NCBI GenBank assembly: GCA_000961655.1
Contig: LADR01000008.1
Span: 310,001 to 374,000, forward strand
Origin: Desulfatitalea sp. BRH_c12
GTDB lineage: Bacteria > Desulfobacterota > Desulfobacteria > Desulfobacterales > Desulfosarcinaceae
Direction of reading: 5' to 3'
Length of the DNA: 64,000 nucleotides
Position 1 is the stretch's first letter, and each line of letters begins with the position of its first letter. A program made the position numbers and the translations under genes. The notes under the pieces were generated by a model that saw only the letters and a program-made list of their open reading frames with translations, did no database searches and had not been told where the DNA came from. Below, in pieces: positions 30,258-39,343 of this stretch.

Positions 30258-31480
30258 ATGACCATCTTCACCGCAAGCGGGGCAGGCGGCTGGCCGCCGT
30301 TATTTATTCATCCATGGCCGCTTGCCTGCTGAATTTCCAGGCGGCCCACGCCGACCCCCCGACCGCAAGCCTATGGGATGTCGGTCAACTCAGGGCCGGC
30401 CAAAACCTGGCCACCTCCCTGCGTGCACACAAAATTTCTCCGCAATCCATCCAGCGCATTGTCACCGCATTAGATCCATATGTGGCTTTCAAACGGATTC
30501 AACCCGACACGGTCTACCGTTATGTTTTCGATCCGGAGGGAGTGCTGCGGGAGTTCACCCTCGAAGCCGGGCATCGCGTGTGGCACCTGACCCTCACGCA
30601 GAAAGGGGGTGCAGTTGTACGCCCGTTCAACGTTACCCGGCGGGTTGAAACGGGCGTCGTCGACGTCGTTGTCGACACTGATGTGGGCACAGCCATCCGG
30701 AGCGCGGGAGAAGCGCTCAGTTTGGCGCGCCGTGTCGAACGGATACTGCTGACGGACTTGGATCGCGCCTTTGAATTGCGCAAGGGCGATCGTTTCAGAA
30801 TCGTCGTGGAAAGGATTCATTTGGCCCACTGGGTGATGCAGTATGGGCGCATCGAAGCATTCGAGGTGTACAGAGGCAAACAGGCGATATTGGCCATCGG
30901 TCACAACGGCGGCTACTACGATGCGACCGGCCATTCGCTGACCCGCCATTTCCTGAGATTCCCGCTCAGCTATCGGAACATCAGTTCCGAGTTTGTGAAA
31001 CAGCGAAAACATCCGATTCTGGGAGGTGTCCGACCGCATCGCGGCATCGATTTCGCGGCACCCATCGGTACGCCGGTCTGGAGTATCGCCGATGGCGAGG
31101 TTATCGCGGCCGGCTGGCGCAATGGTTTCGGGCGCACCGTGGTGATTCGCCATAATTACGGCTATGAAACTTTGCATGCGCATCTGAAGGCGTATGGACC
31201 GGGCATTAAAGTCGGGCGCACCATCCGGCAGAAGCAGATTGTCGGATACATCGGCACGTCCGGGCTTTCCACCGGTCCTCACCTGCATTTCGAGCTAACC
31301 CGGGATGGCAAGCACCGCAATCCCCTCAAAGAGCCGTTTCCGCAGGCCGTTATCGCATCCGATGAACGGGAAGCCTTCTCAGCAAAACAGGCCAGGGTTG
31401 CCGCCCTTCTATCGCCCGATGATGAAACGGCAGTCGCAATCGAAATGCCTCATCCGGTTTCTACACTTTTCCAACGGTGA
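30254..31480 (+). CDS. Exported M23-family (LytM) peptidase
   Basis: 408 residues. An N-terminal signal (AAVIYSSMAACLLNFQAAHA) precedes an OapA/MepM-like N-terminal region. The M23 metallopeptidase domain lies near residues 250-355: the zinc ligands are H-x(3)-D in RPHRGIDFAAP, and the second histidine pair is in HAHLKAYG and GPHLHFELT. Such enzymes cut peptidoglycan cross-bridges or regulate amidases. Translation is coupled to egtD by a 4-bp ATGA overlap, which is unexpected because the two activities are unrelated. It may simply share the promoter. The tail beyond 370 is low in complexity. Confidence 0.88.
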   Translation: MNDHLHRKRGRRLAAVIYSSMAACLLNFQAAHADPPTASLWDVGQLRAGQNLATSLRAHKISPQSIQRIVTALDPYVAFKRIQPDTVYRYVFDPEGVLREFTLEAGHRVWHLTLTQKGGAVVRPFNVTRRVETGVVDVVVDTDVGTAIRSAGEALSLARRVERILLTDLDRAFELRKGDRFRIVVERIHLAHWVMQYGRIEAFEVYRGKQAILAIGHNGGYYDATGHSLTRHFLRFPLSYRNISSEFVKQRKHPILGGVRPHRGIDFAAPIGTPVWSIADGEVIAAGWRNGFGRTVVIRHNYGYETLHAHLKAYGPGIKVGRTIRQKQIVGYIGTSGLSTGPHLHFELTRDGKHRNPLKEPFPQAVIASDEREAFSAKQARVAALLSPDDETAVAIEMPHPVSTLFQR

Positions 31481-31604
31481 TGATGTTACCTGTCTTTCGG
31501 TATGCAATTACTTGCTGCACCGTATACTGTAAGTTACAGGCATATGATAGCTCACACATGACATGGCTGTAAAAGCCATGAACCCTAAAAGGAGGTGACC
31601 AACT

Positions 31605-31778
31605 ATGTGTTACAATTGTGGATGCAACATGCCTAATGATGACCATGGCAAAGGCCACATGGGTGTCGATCCGAACGGAAAAGCCATTACGGAAAAAACC
31701 TTTCAAGCCGCCGGCAAGGCATTCGAAATGTCGATGGAAGAGTCCAAGGAGAATACCCACAAACTTTTGAAGAAATAA
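31605..31778 (+). CDS. Small Cys-rich protein (MCYNCGC type)
   Basis: 57 residues, beginning MCYNCGCNMPNDDHGKGHMG and ending in an amphipathic helix (KAFEMSMEESKENTHKLLKK). A very strong AAAAGGAGGTGA site sits seven bases before the ATG. The Cys4, Cys-x-x-Cys and nearby His residues could bind a metal. Similar short proteins with an MCYNCGC opening occur in other bacteria, but I know no function. It lies 141 bp upstream of a hemerythrin gene on the same strand. A hairpin CATGGCT-GTAA-AAGCCATG lies just before it at 31562-31580. Confidence 0.75.
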   Translation: MCYNCGCNMPNDDHGKGHMGVDPNGKAITEKTFQAAGKAFEMSMEESKENTHKLLKK

Positions 31779-31919
31779 CAACCACCAACCGAGCCTGTCA
31801 GCGACGGCAGTCGATTGTTGCCGCCGCATTTTCTGTATGCTGCATAAGCCCGTCTTTGAGGCCGACATCCGGTGCACTGCCGGTGGAACATCTTAACAAG
31901 AACAAGAAAGGGAATCTTT

Positions 31920-32375
31920 ATGGCACATCAACTTCTTCAAATAATCGAAAAAGATCATGAGGAAATTAAAGAGATCCTCGAGCAGTTGGAAAATGCATCG
32001 CAAGGTGCGGTCAAAAAGAAAGAAGATCTTTTCATGAAGTTGAAAATGGAACTTTTGCCGCACATGAAAGCTGAAGAAAAGCATTTTTATCCTGTGCTCG
32101 GGGAGAGCAAGTCGTCCCGCCAGATCTCGATGGAAGCCATTGAAGAGCATCACGTGGCCGAAATGGTATTCAAAGAGCTCGACAAATTAGATAAGGATGA
32201 GGAAAGGTGGTCGGCCAAACTGAAAGTTTTCAAGGAGATTCTCGAGCATCATATCGAAGAAGAGGAGGAAGAGGTTTTCGAGGTGGCCGAAGATGTGCTG
32301 GACGAAAATCAATTGGATGAAATTATGACGGCTTTCAATGAAGAGAAAGAAAAAGGCAAAAAGAAATACAGGTAA
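31920..32375 (+). CDS. Hemerythrin HHE-domain protein
   Basis: 151 residues; AAAGGGA precedes the ATG (an in-frame extension to 31872 is not needed). Helical, with the metal-ligand pattern of the HHE cation-binding domain: H in IIEKDHEEIKE, H and E in LPHMKAEEKHFYPVL, H-H in EEHHVAEM and H-H-x-x-E in EILEHHIEEEEEEVFE. Such domains bind a di-iron centre and sense or buffer oxygen, nitric oxide or iron. It follows the small Cys-rich gene and precedes the Mrp operon. The C-terminus is highly charged (EEKEKGKKKYR). Confidence 0.9.
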   Translation: MAHQLLQIIEKDHEEIKEILEQLENASQGAVKKKEDLFMKLKMELLPHMKAEEKHFYPVLGESKSSRQISMEAIEEHHVAEMVFKELDKLDKDEERWSAKLKVFKEILEHHIEEEEEEVFEVAEDVLDENQLDEIMTAFNEEKEKGKKKYR

Positions 32376-32440
32376 ACCGGCTAAGTGATCCGGCGCCCCA
32401 TCCGGCTGCCACCCGGTAACGGGTCCCATATTTTTTCCTC

Positions 32441-32468
32441 GCGTTCCCACCTTTCAGCGTGGGAACGC
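32441..32468 (+). terminator. Hairpin terminator after the hemerythrin gene
   Basis: GCGTTCCCAC, loop CTTTCAGC, GTGGGAACGC: a perfect ten-base stem. It lacks a T tail on the plus strand. A shorter hairpin ACCCG-GTAA-CGGGT at 32411-32424, followed within eight bases by TTTTTT, may be the functional terminator. Confidence 0.55.
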
Positions 32469-32499
32469 ATGAAATTCCTTTAGCCAAGGGATTCCGATA

Positions 32500-34788
32500 G
32501 TGATATTCGCCGGCGTCATTCTCAGTGGATTTTTCCTGGCTTTCCTGGTCGCTCCGCTTTTTAAAGTACTGGGAAAAGCGGCTCCCTGGGTGATATCGCT
32601 GTTTCCATTCTCACAATTACTCTTTTTCCTCATGCTCTGGACCAACCGGCCGCACGCAACCGGGGAACTCGTCGCGTGCACCCAATGGGTGCCCGGGGCA
32701 GGCGTCGACCTGTGCTTTTTAATCGATGGTCTGAGCATGGTGTTCATGGTCCTGATCAGCGGCATCGGCGGGTGTGTATTTCTCTATTCCAAGGATTATC
32801 TGCACGACGATCCACACCTTGATCGCTTCTACAGTTATTTGCTGGTTTTCATGAGCGCCATGCTGGGGCTGGTGGCGGCCGACAACGTGATCAGCCTGTA
32901 TGTTTTCTGGGAACTGACTTCGATCAGCTCCTTTTTGCTGATCGGGTTCCATCCCGATACGCCCGAAGCCCGCCGCGCCGCCTTGCAGGCCTTGCTGGTC
33001 ACCAACCTGGGAGGGCTGGCCATGCTGGCCGGTTTGGTGATACTGGCCGAAGCCGGCGATTCCTACTATTTTTCGGAACTGATCCAGCGGGGCGATGTCA
33101 TCCGTGCACATCCGCATTATTCGGCCGCCTTGCTGCTGCTGTTGACCGGCGCTTTCACCAAGTCGGCGCAGATGCCGTTTCATATGTGGTTGCCCAACGC
33201 CATGGTCGCCCCCACGCCGGTAAGCGCATACCTGCATTCGGCCGCCATGGTCAAAGGCGGTATTTACCTGGTCGCGCGCATCAGTCCGATCTTTGGGGGC
33301 ACGGCCCTGTGGTTCGGCGCGCTGACGATCGTGGGCGGCATCACGTTTGTCATCGCCGCCGTCTTGGGGTTGGCGCAGCGGGATGTCAAACGGATGTTGG
33401 CCTATTCGACCATCAGCGTGCTGGGAATGCTCATGGCGGTGCTGGGAATCGGTAATGAAAAGGCGGTGCAAGGCGCCATGGTCTATCTCTTTGCCCATGC
33501 CTTGTATAAATCGACGCTGTTCATGACCGGCGGCGCCATCGACCATGCCGCCGGCACGCGCGATTTGACCCGCTTGGGCGGTCTGGGCCGGATGTTGCCG
33601 CTGGTCGCCGGCGCCGGCATTCTGGCGGCCTTTTCCAAATCGGGAGTGCCGCCGACGGTGGGCCTGATCGGCAAGGAACTGATTTATGAAGCTGGCCTGC
33701 ATGCGCACAGCGCGCAGAAGGTCATCGTTGCCGGCGCTCTTTTCGGCAACATGTTTCTGGCAGCAGTGGCTTGGGCCGCAGGCATCCGCCCGTTTGTAGG
33801 ACGGCTTCAATCGCCGGAAGCGCCGCATGCGCTCAAGCCCATGATGTGGTTTGCGCCGCTGGTCCTCGGGGTGCTTGGGGTGGCCTTGGGCTGGGCGCCT
33901 GAAATCGTGGAAAAGACTTTCCTGCATGCGGCCGCCAACACGGTTTCCGGTCATCCGGTCCCTATGGACCTGGCCCTCTGGCATGGTTTCAACACGGCCG
34001 TGCTCTTGAGCATCCTGACCCTTGCCGGCGGCGGCCTTTTATTTTGGGTGCGACACCGATGGCGCCGGTTTGCCGAGGCGCGGCCCTGGGTGGGTCCCGA
34101 CATCCTGTATGACAGGCTCCTGAGCGTACTGAAGGGTATCGCCAGGTTGTCTACGCGGCTGCTTCAAAGTGGTTATCTGCGGCAATACATGATCTTGGTC
34201 TGGGCCGTCAGCGCCGGGATGGTGTCGTGGATGCTGTTCGATGCAGCGCCGTTATCCTGGCCGGCCTTTGCGCCGGTGCTGCCGCACCTGCACGAATGGG
34301 TGATAGGCAGTGTCATGATGGCTGCCGCAGTGTTCGCCATTGCCACGACCCAGCGCCTGGTGTCCATCCTGGCGTTGGGCGTGATCGGCTTCGGCGTTAC
34401 CTTGTTCTTCGTTCTGTACAGCGCCCCTGACCTTGCAATTACCCAGTTTCTGGTGGAAACTTTCAGCGTGATTCTGTTTGTCCTGGTGCTCTACCGGTTG
34501 CCGGAGCTAAAAGATCGTTCCCCTGTGGCGACCCGCGTTCGCGATGCACTCGTCGCCCTTGCGGTCGGCGCGGTGATGACCCTGCTGGTGCTCGGGTCAC
34601 CGTCCGTTCAGTACTATCCCAAAATATCGGAGTATTTCGCACAGGTGGCGGTGAGCGCGGCCCACGGTCACAATATCGTCAATGTAATCCTGGTCGACTT
34701 CCGCGTAATGGATACCCTGGGCGAAATCACCGTACTGGCGGTGGCGGCGATCGGTGTCTACAGTTTGTGGCGGCGCGAAGATGCTTAA
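32500..34788 (+). CDS. mrpA: Mrp cation/proton antiporter subunit A
   Basis: 762 residues from a GTG start (AAGGGA upstream). The N-terminal 500 residues are NuoL-like. Conserved helices include YVFWELTSISSFLLIGFHPD, the lysine helix AFTKSAQMPFHMWLPNAMVA with a second lysine in HSAAMVKGGIYL, and QRDVKRMLAYSTISVLGMLM. The C-terminal part (VETFSVILFVLVLYRLPELK) is the MrpA/MrpB-type extension. Mrp complexes exchange sodium for protons across the inner membrane using the proton gradient, supporting salt and alkali tolerance. It is the first of seven tightly packed genes. Confidence 0.93.
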   Translation: MIFAGVILSGFFLAFLVAPLFKVLGKAAPWVISLFPFSQLLFFLMLWTNRPHATGELVACTQWVPGAGVDLCFLIDGLSMVFMVLISGIGGCVFLYSKDYLHDDPHLDRFYSYLLVFMSAMLGLVAADNVISLYVFWELTSISSFLLIGFHPDTPEARRAALQALLVTNLGGLAMLAGLVILAEAGDSYYFSELIQRGDVIRAHPHYSAALLLLLTGAFTKSAQMPFHMWLPNAMVAPTPVSAYLHSAAMVKGGIYLVARISPIFGGTALWFGALTIVGGITFVIAAVLGLAQRDVKRMLAYSTISVLGMLMAVLGIGNEKAVQGAMVYLFAHALYKSTLFMTGGAIDHAAGTRDLTRLGGLGRMLPLVAGAGILAAFSKSGVPPTVGLIGKELIYEAGLHAHSAQKVIVAGALFGNMFLAAVAWAAGIRPFVGRLQSPEAPHALKPMMWFAPLVLGVLGVALGWAPEIVEKTFLHAAANTVSGHPVPMDLALWHGFNTAVLLSILTLAGGGLLFWVRHRWRRFAEARPWVGPDILYDRLLSVLKGIARLSTRLLQSGYLRQYMILVWAVSAGMVSWMLFDAAPLSWPAFAPVLPHLHEWVIGSVMMAAAVFAIATTQRLVSILALGVIGFGVTLFFVLYSAPDLAITQFLVETFSVILFVLVLYRLPELKDRSPVATRVRDALVALAVGAVMTLLVLGSPSVQYYPKISEYFAQVAVSAAHGHNIVNVILVDFRVMDTLGEITVLAVAAIGVYSLWRREDA

Positions 34789-34860
34789 CCACCTTCCCGG
34801 CTCAGCGGGGCCTTGATACATAATGTGATCCACCATGATATGCAATCTAAGGAGCACGAA

Positions 34861-35277
34861 TTGCCTTCGTTGATTCTAAGTTATGTGTGCGGTCATCTGG
34901 TGCCGCTGCTCCTGGCGGTTTCGGTGATTTTTTTCTGGAGTGGTCACAACCAACCCGGCGGTGGCTTCATCGGAGGGTTGCTGGCCGCCGAAGCGGTATT
35001 GATGATCGTCATCGCCCAAGGTGTGGATGCCGCACGTCGTCGCATGCCACTGCAGCCCGGCACACTGGTCGCCGTTGGCTTTCTGACGGCCGCCGCCGCG
35101 GGTCTGCCAGGCTTGATCCTGGGGGAACCCTTTTTTTCCGGCCAATGGACCGAATTGACCTTGCCCCTGCTGGGCGCCAAAATACCTTTGGGGACACCGC
35201 TTCTGTTCGATACAGGGGTGTACCTGCTGGTCATCGGCGCAACACTTTCGATCGCGTTCACCTTCGGGGAGAAATGA
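34861..35277 (+). CDS. mrpB: Mrp antiporter subunit B
   Basis: 138 residues from TTG 34861, six bases after AAGGAG; the frame opens at 34813 but without a ribosome site. The four-helix MnhB-type protein carries the family motif SGHNQPGGGFIGGLLAAEAV and ends in FDTGVYLLVIGATLSIAFTF. The length matches the family (about 140). A one-base gap separates it from mrpC. Confidence 0.92.
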   Translation: MPSLILSYVCGHLVPLLLAVSVIFFWSGHNQPGGGFIGGLLAAEAVLMIVIAQGVDAARRRMPLQPGTLVAVGFLTAAAAGLPGLILGEPFFSGQWTELTLPLLGAKIPLGTPLLFDTGVYLLVIGATLSIAFTFGEK

Positions 35278-35278
35278 T

Positions 35279-35623
35279 ATGTACATGATGGCCTTGCTGG
35301 TTGGCGGGTTGTTTGCCATGGCCGTGTATTGTCTGTTGCGGCGTAACCTGCTCAAACTGGTATTTGGTTTCCTGATTCTATCGCACGCGGTCAATCTGTT
35401 GATCTTCACAGCCGGTGGTCTGACCCGCAATGCACCGCCGATCGCGCCTTCCGAAGCCAAATTTCTGGCCGCACCGTATGCCGACCCGCTGCCCCAGGCC
35501 CTGATTTTGACGGCCATTGTCATTAATTTCGGTGTTTTCGCTTTTTTGCTGGCCTTGGTCGACAAAGCCCGTCGCAAGACCGGCACGGACGATTCGGATG
35601 CCATGAAGGGAAGCGATGCATGA
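35279..35623 (+). CDS. mrpC: Mrp antiporter subunit C
   Basis: 114 residues with three helices; it is NuoK-like. RRNLLKLVFGFLILSHAVNL and DPLPQALILTAIVINFGVFA are diagnostic, the second carrying the conserved T-A-I-V-I segment. Its stop overlaps the mrpD start by four bases. Confidence 0.92.
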   Translation: MYMMALLVGGLFAMAVYCLLRRNLLKLVFGFLILSHAVNLLIFTAGGLTRNAPPIAPSEAKFLAAPYADPLPQALILTAIVINFGVFAFLLALVDKARRKTGTDDSDAMKGSDA

Positions 35624-37104
35624 ATACACTGCTGGTCCTGCCGGTGATCGTTCCTATAGGCGCAGCGGCCTTTATTTGGCTTTTCAACAGCCGTCCGCGC
35701 ATCCAGCATGCGCTGGTTCTGCTGACTGTGGCTGCAACGCTGGCCGTGGCTTGCCTGATCTTGCGCCAGACCGCCGCCGGTGATGTCCACAGCACCCAGA
35801 TCGGCCATTGGCCGGCGCCTTACGGCATCACGTTTATCGTCGACGGATTCAGTACCTTGATGTTGCTGATCAGCACCCTGATCGGCGGCATGGCGGCCCT
35901 TTTTTCTATCGGAGACACGGCTGATCGCCGCCATGCCGGATACTTTCCGCTCTTTTTCATTCTCCTGGGGGGCGTCAATGGCGCATTCCTGACCGGAGAC
36001 CTGTTCAATCTGTATGTATGGTTCGAAGTCCTGTTGATGGCCTCTTTCGTCCTGATGGCCCTCGGCGGCCAACGCACGCAGATCGAAGGGGCCGTGAAGT
36101 ATGTCATGCTCAACCTGGCAGGGTCCACGCTGCTGCTGGCCGGCATCGGCATCATCTACGGATTGACCGGTACGTTGAACATGGCCGATCTGGCCGCCAA
36201 ACTGGCGGGCGTGTCGAATGCCGGTCGCGTGAATGCAGCGGCCATGCTTCTGCTGGCGGCCTTCTGCATCAAAAGCGCCATCTTTCCGTTCTTCTTTTGG
36301 CTGCCGGCCTCATACCATACGCCGCCGCCGGCCGTGGCGGCCCTGTTTGCGGGTCTGCTCACCAAAGTCGGCATCTATGCTCTGGTCCGTATGTTCACGC
36401 TCGTTTTCGTGGCGGACACTGCGGCCACTTTTAAGCTGCTCCGCATTCTGGCGGGACTCACCATGGTCAGCGGTGTGTTGGGCGCACTGATTCAAAAAGA
36501 CATGCGCCGGCTTTTCGCTTTCCTGATCGTGAGTGAAATCGGATTCGTCCTCATGGGCATCGGCTTCAGGACCGAGCGGGCCTTGACGGGCACCATTTTT
36601 TTTCTGATGCACATGGCAGTGGTCAAAAGCACGCTGTTTCTGATGACCGGTGTGATCGAGCATTGGAAAGGCACTGTGCGGCTGGACCGCCTGGGCAGTT
36701 TGTTCGAAGACCATCCCGCATTCGGATATTTATTTCTTGGGCCGGTTTTCGCGCTGGCGGGACTGCCGCCTCTGTCGGGTTTCTGGGGCAAGTACGTCCT
36801 GGTCCAGGCCGGCCTGATCGAAAAGTACTACCTGTTGGTGGGCGTTGCGCTGGCGGTCAGCCTGACGACGCTGTGGGTTGTCGCTAGAATCTGGATGGAA
36901 GCATTCTGGCGGCCCGCTTGTGCCCCCAAGCGACGCGCCGACGCGCCTCTGGGTCTTTTGCGCATCGGCCCGATCGTCGTGCTGGCGGCCGTTACATTTC
37001 TGCTGGGTCTGTGGGCCGAACCGTTCCATGCCCAAGCCTTGCAGGCCGCCGGGCAACTGCTGCATCCGTCCGCCTACATGCAGGCCGTACTGGGAGGCCC
37101 ATAA
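35620..37104 (+). CDS. mrpD: Mrp antiporter subunit D
   Basis: 494 residues with about 14 helices, homologous to NuoN/NuoM. Key positions are the glutamate in LYVWFEVLLMASFVLMALGG, the lysine in AAFCIKSAIFPFFFWLPASY and HTPPPAVAALFAGLLTKVGI, and the QKDMRRLFAFLIVSEIGFVL helix. Together with MrpA it forms the putative ion-translocating channels. It overlaps mrpC by four bases and touches mrpE through TAATG. Confidence 0.93.
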   Translation: MNTLLVLPVIVPIGAAAFIWLFNSRPRIQHALVLLTVAATLAVACLILRQTAAGDVHSTQIGHWPAPYGITFIVDGFSTLMLLISTLIGGMAALFSIGDTADRRHAGYFPLFFILLGGVNGAFLTGDLFNLYVWFEVLLMASFVLMALGGQRTQIEGAVKYVMLNLAGSTLLLAGIGIIYGLTGTLNMADLAAKLAGVSNAGRVNAAAMLLLAAFCIKSAIFPFFFWLPASYHTPPPAVAALFAGLLTKVGIYALVRMFTLVFVADTAATFKLLRILAGLTMVSGVLGALIQKDMRRLFAFLIVSEIGFVLMGIGFRTERALTGTIFFLMHMAVVKSTLFLMTGVIEHWKGTVRLDRLGSLFEDHPAFGYLFLGPVFALAGLPPLSGFWGKYVLVQAGLIEKYYLLVGVALAVSLTTLWVVARIWMEAFWRPACAPKRRADAPLGLLRIGPIVVLAAVTFLLGLWAEPFHAQALQAAGQLLHPSAYMQAVLGGP

Positions 37105-37448
37105 TGAAGAACACGCGTCTTCCGATCCGGATGATAAAGTTAGGCGCTTTCGTTTTTTTCTATCTGAAGGAAATCGTCTTGGCCAATATCAAGGTAGCCC
37201 ACGATGTCCTGACGCCCCATTTGCGCATACGCGCGGGTGTCGTGGCCGTGCCCCTTGACCTGAAAAAAGACATCAGCCTGGTCATCTTGGCCAATCTGCT
37301 CAGCATTACGCCCGGCACCTTGAGCCTGGACATTTCGACTGATCGCAAAGTGCTTTACGTGCACGCCCTCTATCTTGAAAATCCGGATGCATTTCGCAAA
37401 AACATCAAAACCCAATTTGAACGCCGACTGAAGGAGATATTCGAATGA
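37104..37448 (+). CDS. mrpE: Mrp antiporter subunit E
   Basis: 114 residues from ATG 37104; the frame is open far upstream inside mrpD, which is not the true start. It is shorter than many MrpE proteins (about 160), because the first two helices are reduced to one (MIKLGAFVFFYLKEIVLANI). The conserved MrpE core ILANLLSITPGTLSLDIS and the C-terminal LYVHALYLENPDAFRKNIK are intact. Confidence 0.9.
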   Translation: MKNTRLPIRMIKLGAFVFFYLKEIVLANIKVAHDVLTPHLRIRAGVVAVPLDLKKDISLVILANLLSITPGTLSLDISTDRKVLYVHALYLENPDAFRKNIKTQFERRLKEIFE

Positions 37449-37729
37449 CACTCACCGGTTATGACCTGATGACCATTGCGATATTGGTGGCATTGTTTCT
37501 TTTGTTTAGCGCACTAGTGTGCGCGTTCGTGCGATTGGTCAAAGGCCCTGATCTGCCCGACCGCGTGGTGGCCCTGGACATGATCGCCATCATCATCGTC
37601 GGTGTGTGCGCCATCTATGCGATCAAGGCGGACGAAGCCCTTTTTTTGCGGGTGGCCATTGTTATCACCCTGGTCAATTTTCTGGCCACCATTGCCATCG
37701 CGCGCTACTTGTCGGAGAAAGCCTTATGA
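37445..37729 (+). CDS. mrpF: Mrp antiporter subunit F
   Basis: 94 residues and three helices. The family motif KGPDLPDRVVALDMIAI is followed by FLRVAIVITLVNFLATIAIA. It overlaps mrpE and mrpG by four bases each, indicating translational coupling. Confidence 0.92.
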   Translation: MTLTGYDLMTIAILVALFLLFSALVCAFVRLVKGPDLPDRVVALDMIAIIIVGVCAIYAIKADEALFLRVAIVITLVNFLATIAIARYLSEKAL

Positions 37730-38109
37730 TGAAAGAATGGATTGCGGCCCTGTTGTTGGTGACCGGTGCCCTGGTACTGCTGTTCGCGGCCATCGGCATT
37801 TTGCGATTTCCCGACCTATACGCACGCATGCATGCGGCCTCCAAAAGCACCTCCTTCGGCGTGGCCCTGATGTTGATTGGTACAGCTGTGCATTTCATGG
37901 CTTTCAGTACAGCCTTGGAGGCCCTGCTGATCGTGCTTTTCCTGTTTATGACAATCCCGATATCCGCCCACATGCTCGCCCGGGCCGGCTACTTTCTAAA
38001 TGTCCCCATGTACGAAGATACCGCCGTGGACGAACTTAAAGGCCAATACGATTATGAGCGCAAGGTGCTCCATTCGAAACAGGTATCGCAAGGAGATCGT
38101 TCGCTTTGA
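37726..38109 (+). CDS. mrpG: Mrp antiporter subunit G
   Basis: 127 residues from ATG 37726, coupled to mrpF (ATGA). The MnhG core is clear: AAIGILRFPDLYARMHAASK followed by STSFGVALMLIG, and the final helix LFLFMTIPISAHMLARAGYF. The C-terminal tail is hydrophilic (VDELKGQYDYERKVLHSKQ). It is the last gene of the operon; the MITE-like element at 38114 begins five bases after the stop. Confidence 0.92.
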   Translation: MMKEWIAALLLVTGALVLLFAAIGILRFPDLYARMHAASKSTSFGVALMLIGTAVHFMAFSTALEALLIVLFLFMTIPISAHMLARAGYFLNVPMYEDTAVDELKGQYDYERKVLHSKQVSQGDRSL

Positions 38110-38113
38110 TAGT

Positions 38114-38286
38114 TAGCAGGGTGGGCATTGCCCACCACCGCGCTGTTACAACATCGTCGGTTCTGACACTGATCCCGCCCAAGCGATTGGATAGACACCG
38201 GAGGGGAACATAGCGATGAACCTATGAATACGGCCAATCACAGACACGATCAACATAAGACAAAAGGTGGGCGATGCCCACCCTAC
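38114..38286 (-). mobile_element. MITE-like element, copy 2 (173 bp, inverted)
   Basis: It is related to 11041-11213 in the opposite orientation. Ends: CAGGGTGGGCATTGCCCACC at the left and GGTGGGCGATGCCCACCCTA at the right. The interior carries the reverse of CTATCCAATCGCTTGGGC and of GATTGGCCGTATTC. It sits at once after the mrpG stop, where it could act as a terminator. The remaining bases to 38433 show no gene. Confidence 0.8.
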
Positions 38287-38433
38287 CTGGCTGAACGACG
38301 ATTCCGGACCCCCCCCACAAAGCCACAACTATTGTACACCCGATTGAAATAGTGATAAAGAGGCCTATTTTTTATGCCAGTATTTCTGGGCGATCCCTTA
38401 AATATCCACAAAGTATGCAAGGAGAAGCGTCTC

Positions 38434-39195
38434 ATGGACGGTGTCAAAACCCTTTCCAGGCCAATCGCTTTCTGGGTCGGATTTTTTAACATGTTGGCCT
38501 GTCTGGTGCTGATCGGTGCAAGCTATTGGGGCTTGCAGTCAATTTCTAAAACCGTGTTGCCCCTGGCGCAAAACACTCCGGGGGTTCCGGAAATTGAGCG
38601 GTTGGCCCGTTGGACCGGCGACGCGCTGCAGTGGTTCTGGCCTGCGCTGGCGCCTGCCGCAGTATTGTTTTTCCTTGTGTTGACGCTGTTGACATGGCTG
38701 GTGTTGCGCAGTCGCGTGAAAAAGCGCCTGCCGTCTCCTACGACCGCGCGTCCCCGGGCGGCCAAACCGTCCGCTGCGTCCAAAGCCGAAGATACCCGGC
38801 AAACGCTCGAGATGAACCAACGGATTTTTTTGCATCTTATAGCGACGCTGCAGAAAGAGGGCCGTCTCCTCGATTTTTTTTCTGAAGATCTCGCGCAGTA
38901 CGATGACGGCCAGATCGGCGCGGCAGTGCGCAATATCCATGAGAACTGCAAAAAAACCATCCATAAATACCTTGCGCCCCAGGCGGTGGTCGATCGGGAG
39001 GAAGGCGAAGAAATCTCCGTGGACAAAGATTTTGACGCCAATGAACTCAAACTCGTCGGCAACGTGACCGGTCATCCGCCATTTAAAGGCATCGTGCGCC
39101 ACCGGGGCTGGCGCACCCGTAAAATCGACTTGCCCACGCTTTCCGGACAGCAGGATCCCGGCATTATCGCACCGGCGGAAATAGAGATCATTTAG
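38434..39195 (+). CDS. DUF2760-domain membrane protein
   Basis: 253 residues from ATG 38434 (AAGGAG upstream). Two N-terminal helices (AFWVGFFNMLACLVLIGASY and WFWPALAPAAVLFFLVLTLL) are followed by a low-complexity linker. The soluble C-terminal DUF2760 domain has ALLQ-type helix NQRIFLHLIATLQKEGRLLD, DDGQIGAAVRNIHENCKKTI and GTVRHRGWR-like IVRHRGWRTRKIDLP. In related genomes this domain tends to precede Hsp70-family genes, as it does here. The function is unknown; membrane anchoring of the two chaperones is a reasonable guess. Confidence 0.82.
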   Translation: MDGVKTLSRPIAFWVGFFNMLACLVLIGASYWGLQSISKTVLPLAQNTPGVPEIERLARWTGDALQWFWPALAPAAVLFFLVLTLLTWLVLRSRVKKRLPSPTTARPRAAKPSAASKAEDTRQTLEMNQRIFLHLIATLQKEGRLLDFFSEDLAQYDDGQIGAAVRNIHENCKKTIHKYLAPQAVVDREEGEEISVDKDFDANELKLVGNVTGHPPFKGIVRHRGWRTRKIDLPTLSGQQDPGIIAPAEIEII

Positions 39196-39205
39196 AAGGA
39201 TTTAA

Positions 39206-39300
39206 GTTTCAGGTGGTAGGTTTCAAGCCAAGGATGAGGGACATTCTGATATTCTGACCCGAGCGTGCGCGCCAGATTGTCGATACCTGACACCTGAAAC
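39206..39300. repeat. Imperfect inverted repeat between DUF2760 and the first Hsp70
   Basis: GTTTCAGGTGGTAGGT (39206-39221) faces ACCTGACACCTGAAAC (39285-39300), a 16-bp repeat with about three mismatches and a 63-base loop. It may be a weak attenuator or a decayed repeat element. Confidence 0.5.
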
Positions 39301-39343
39301 ATAACATCTGGCACTTATTTTTTTACAAAAGGTAAAACTTTCC

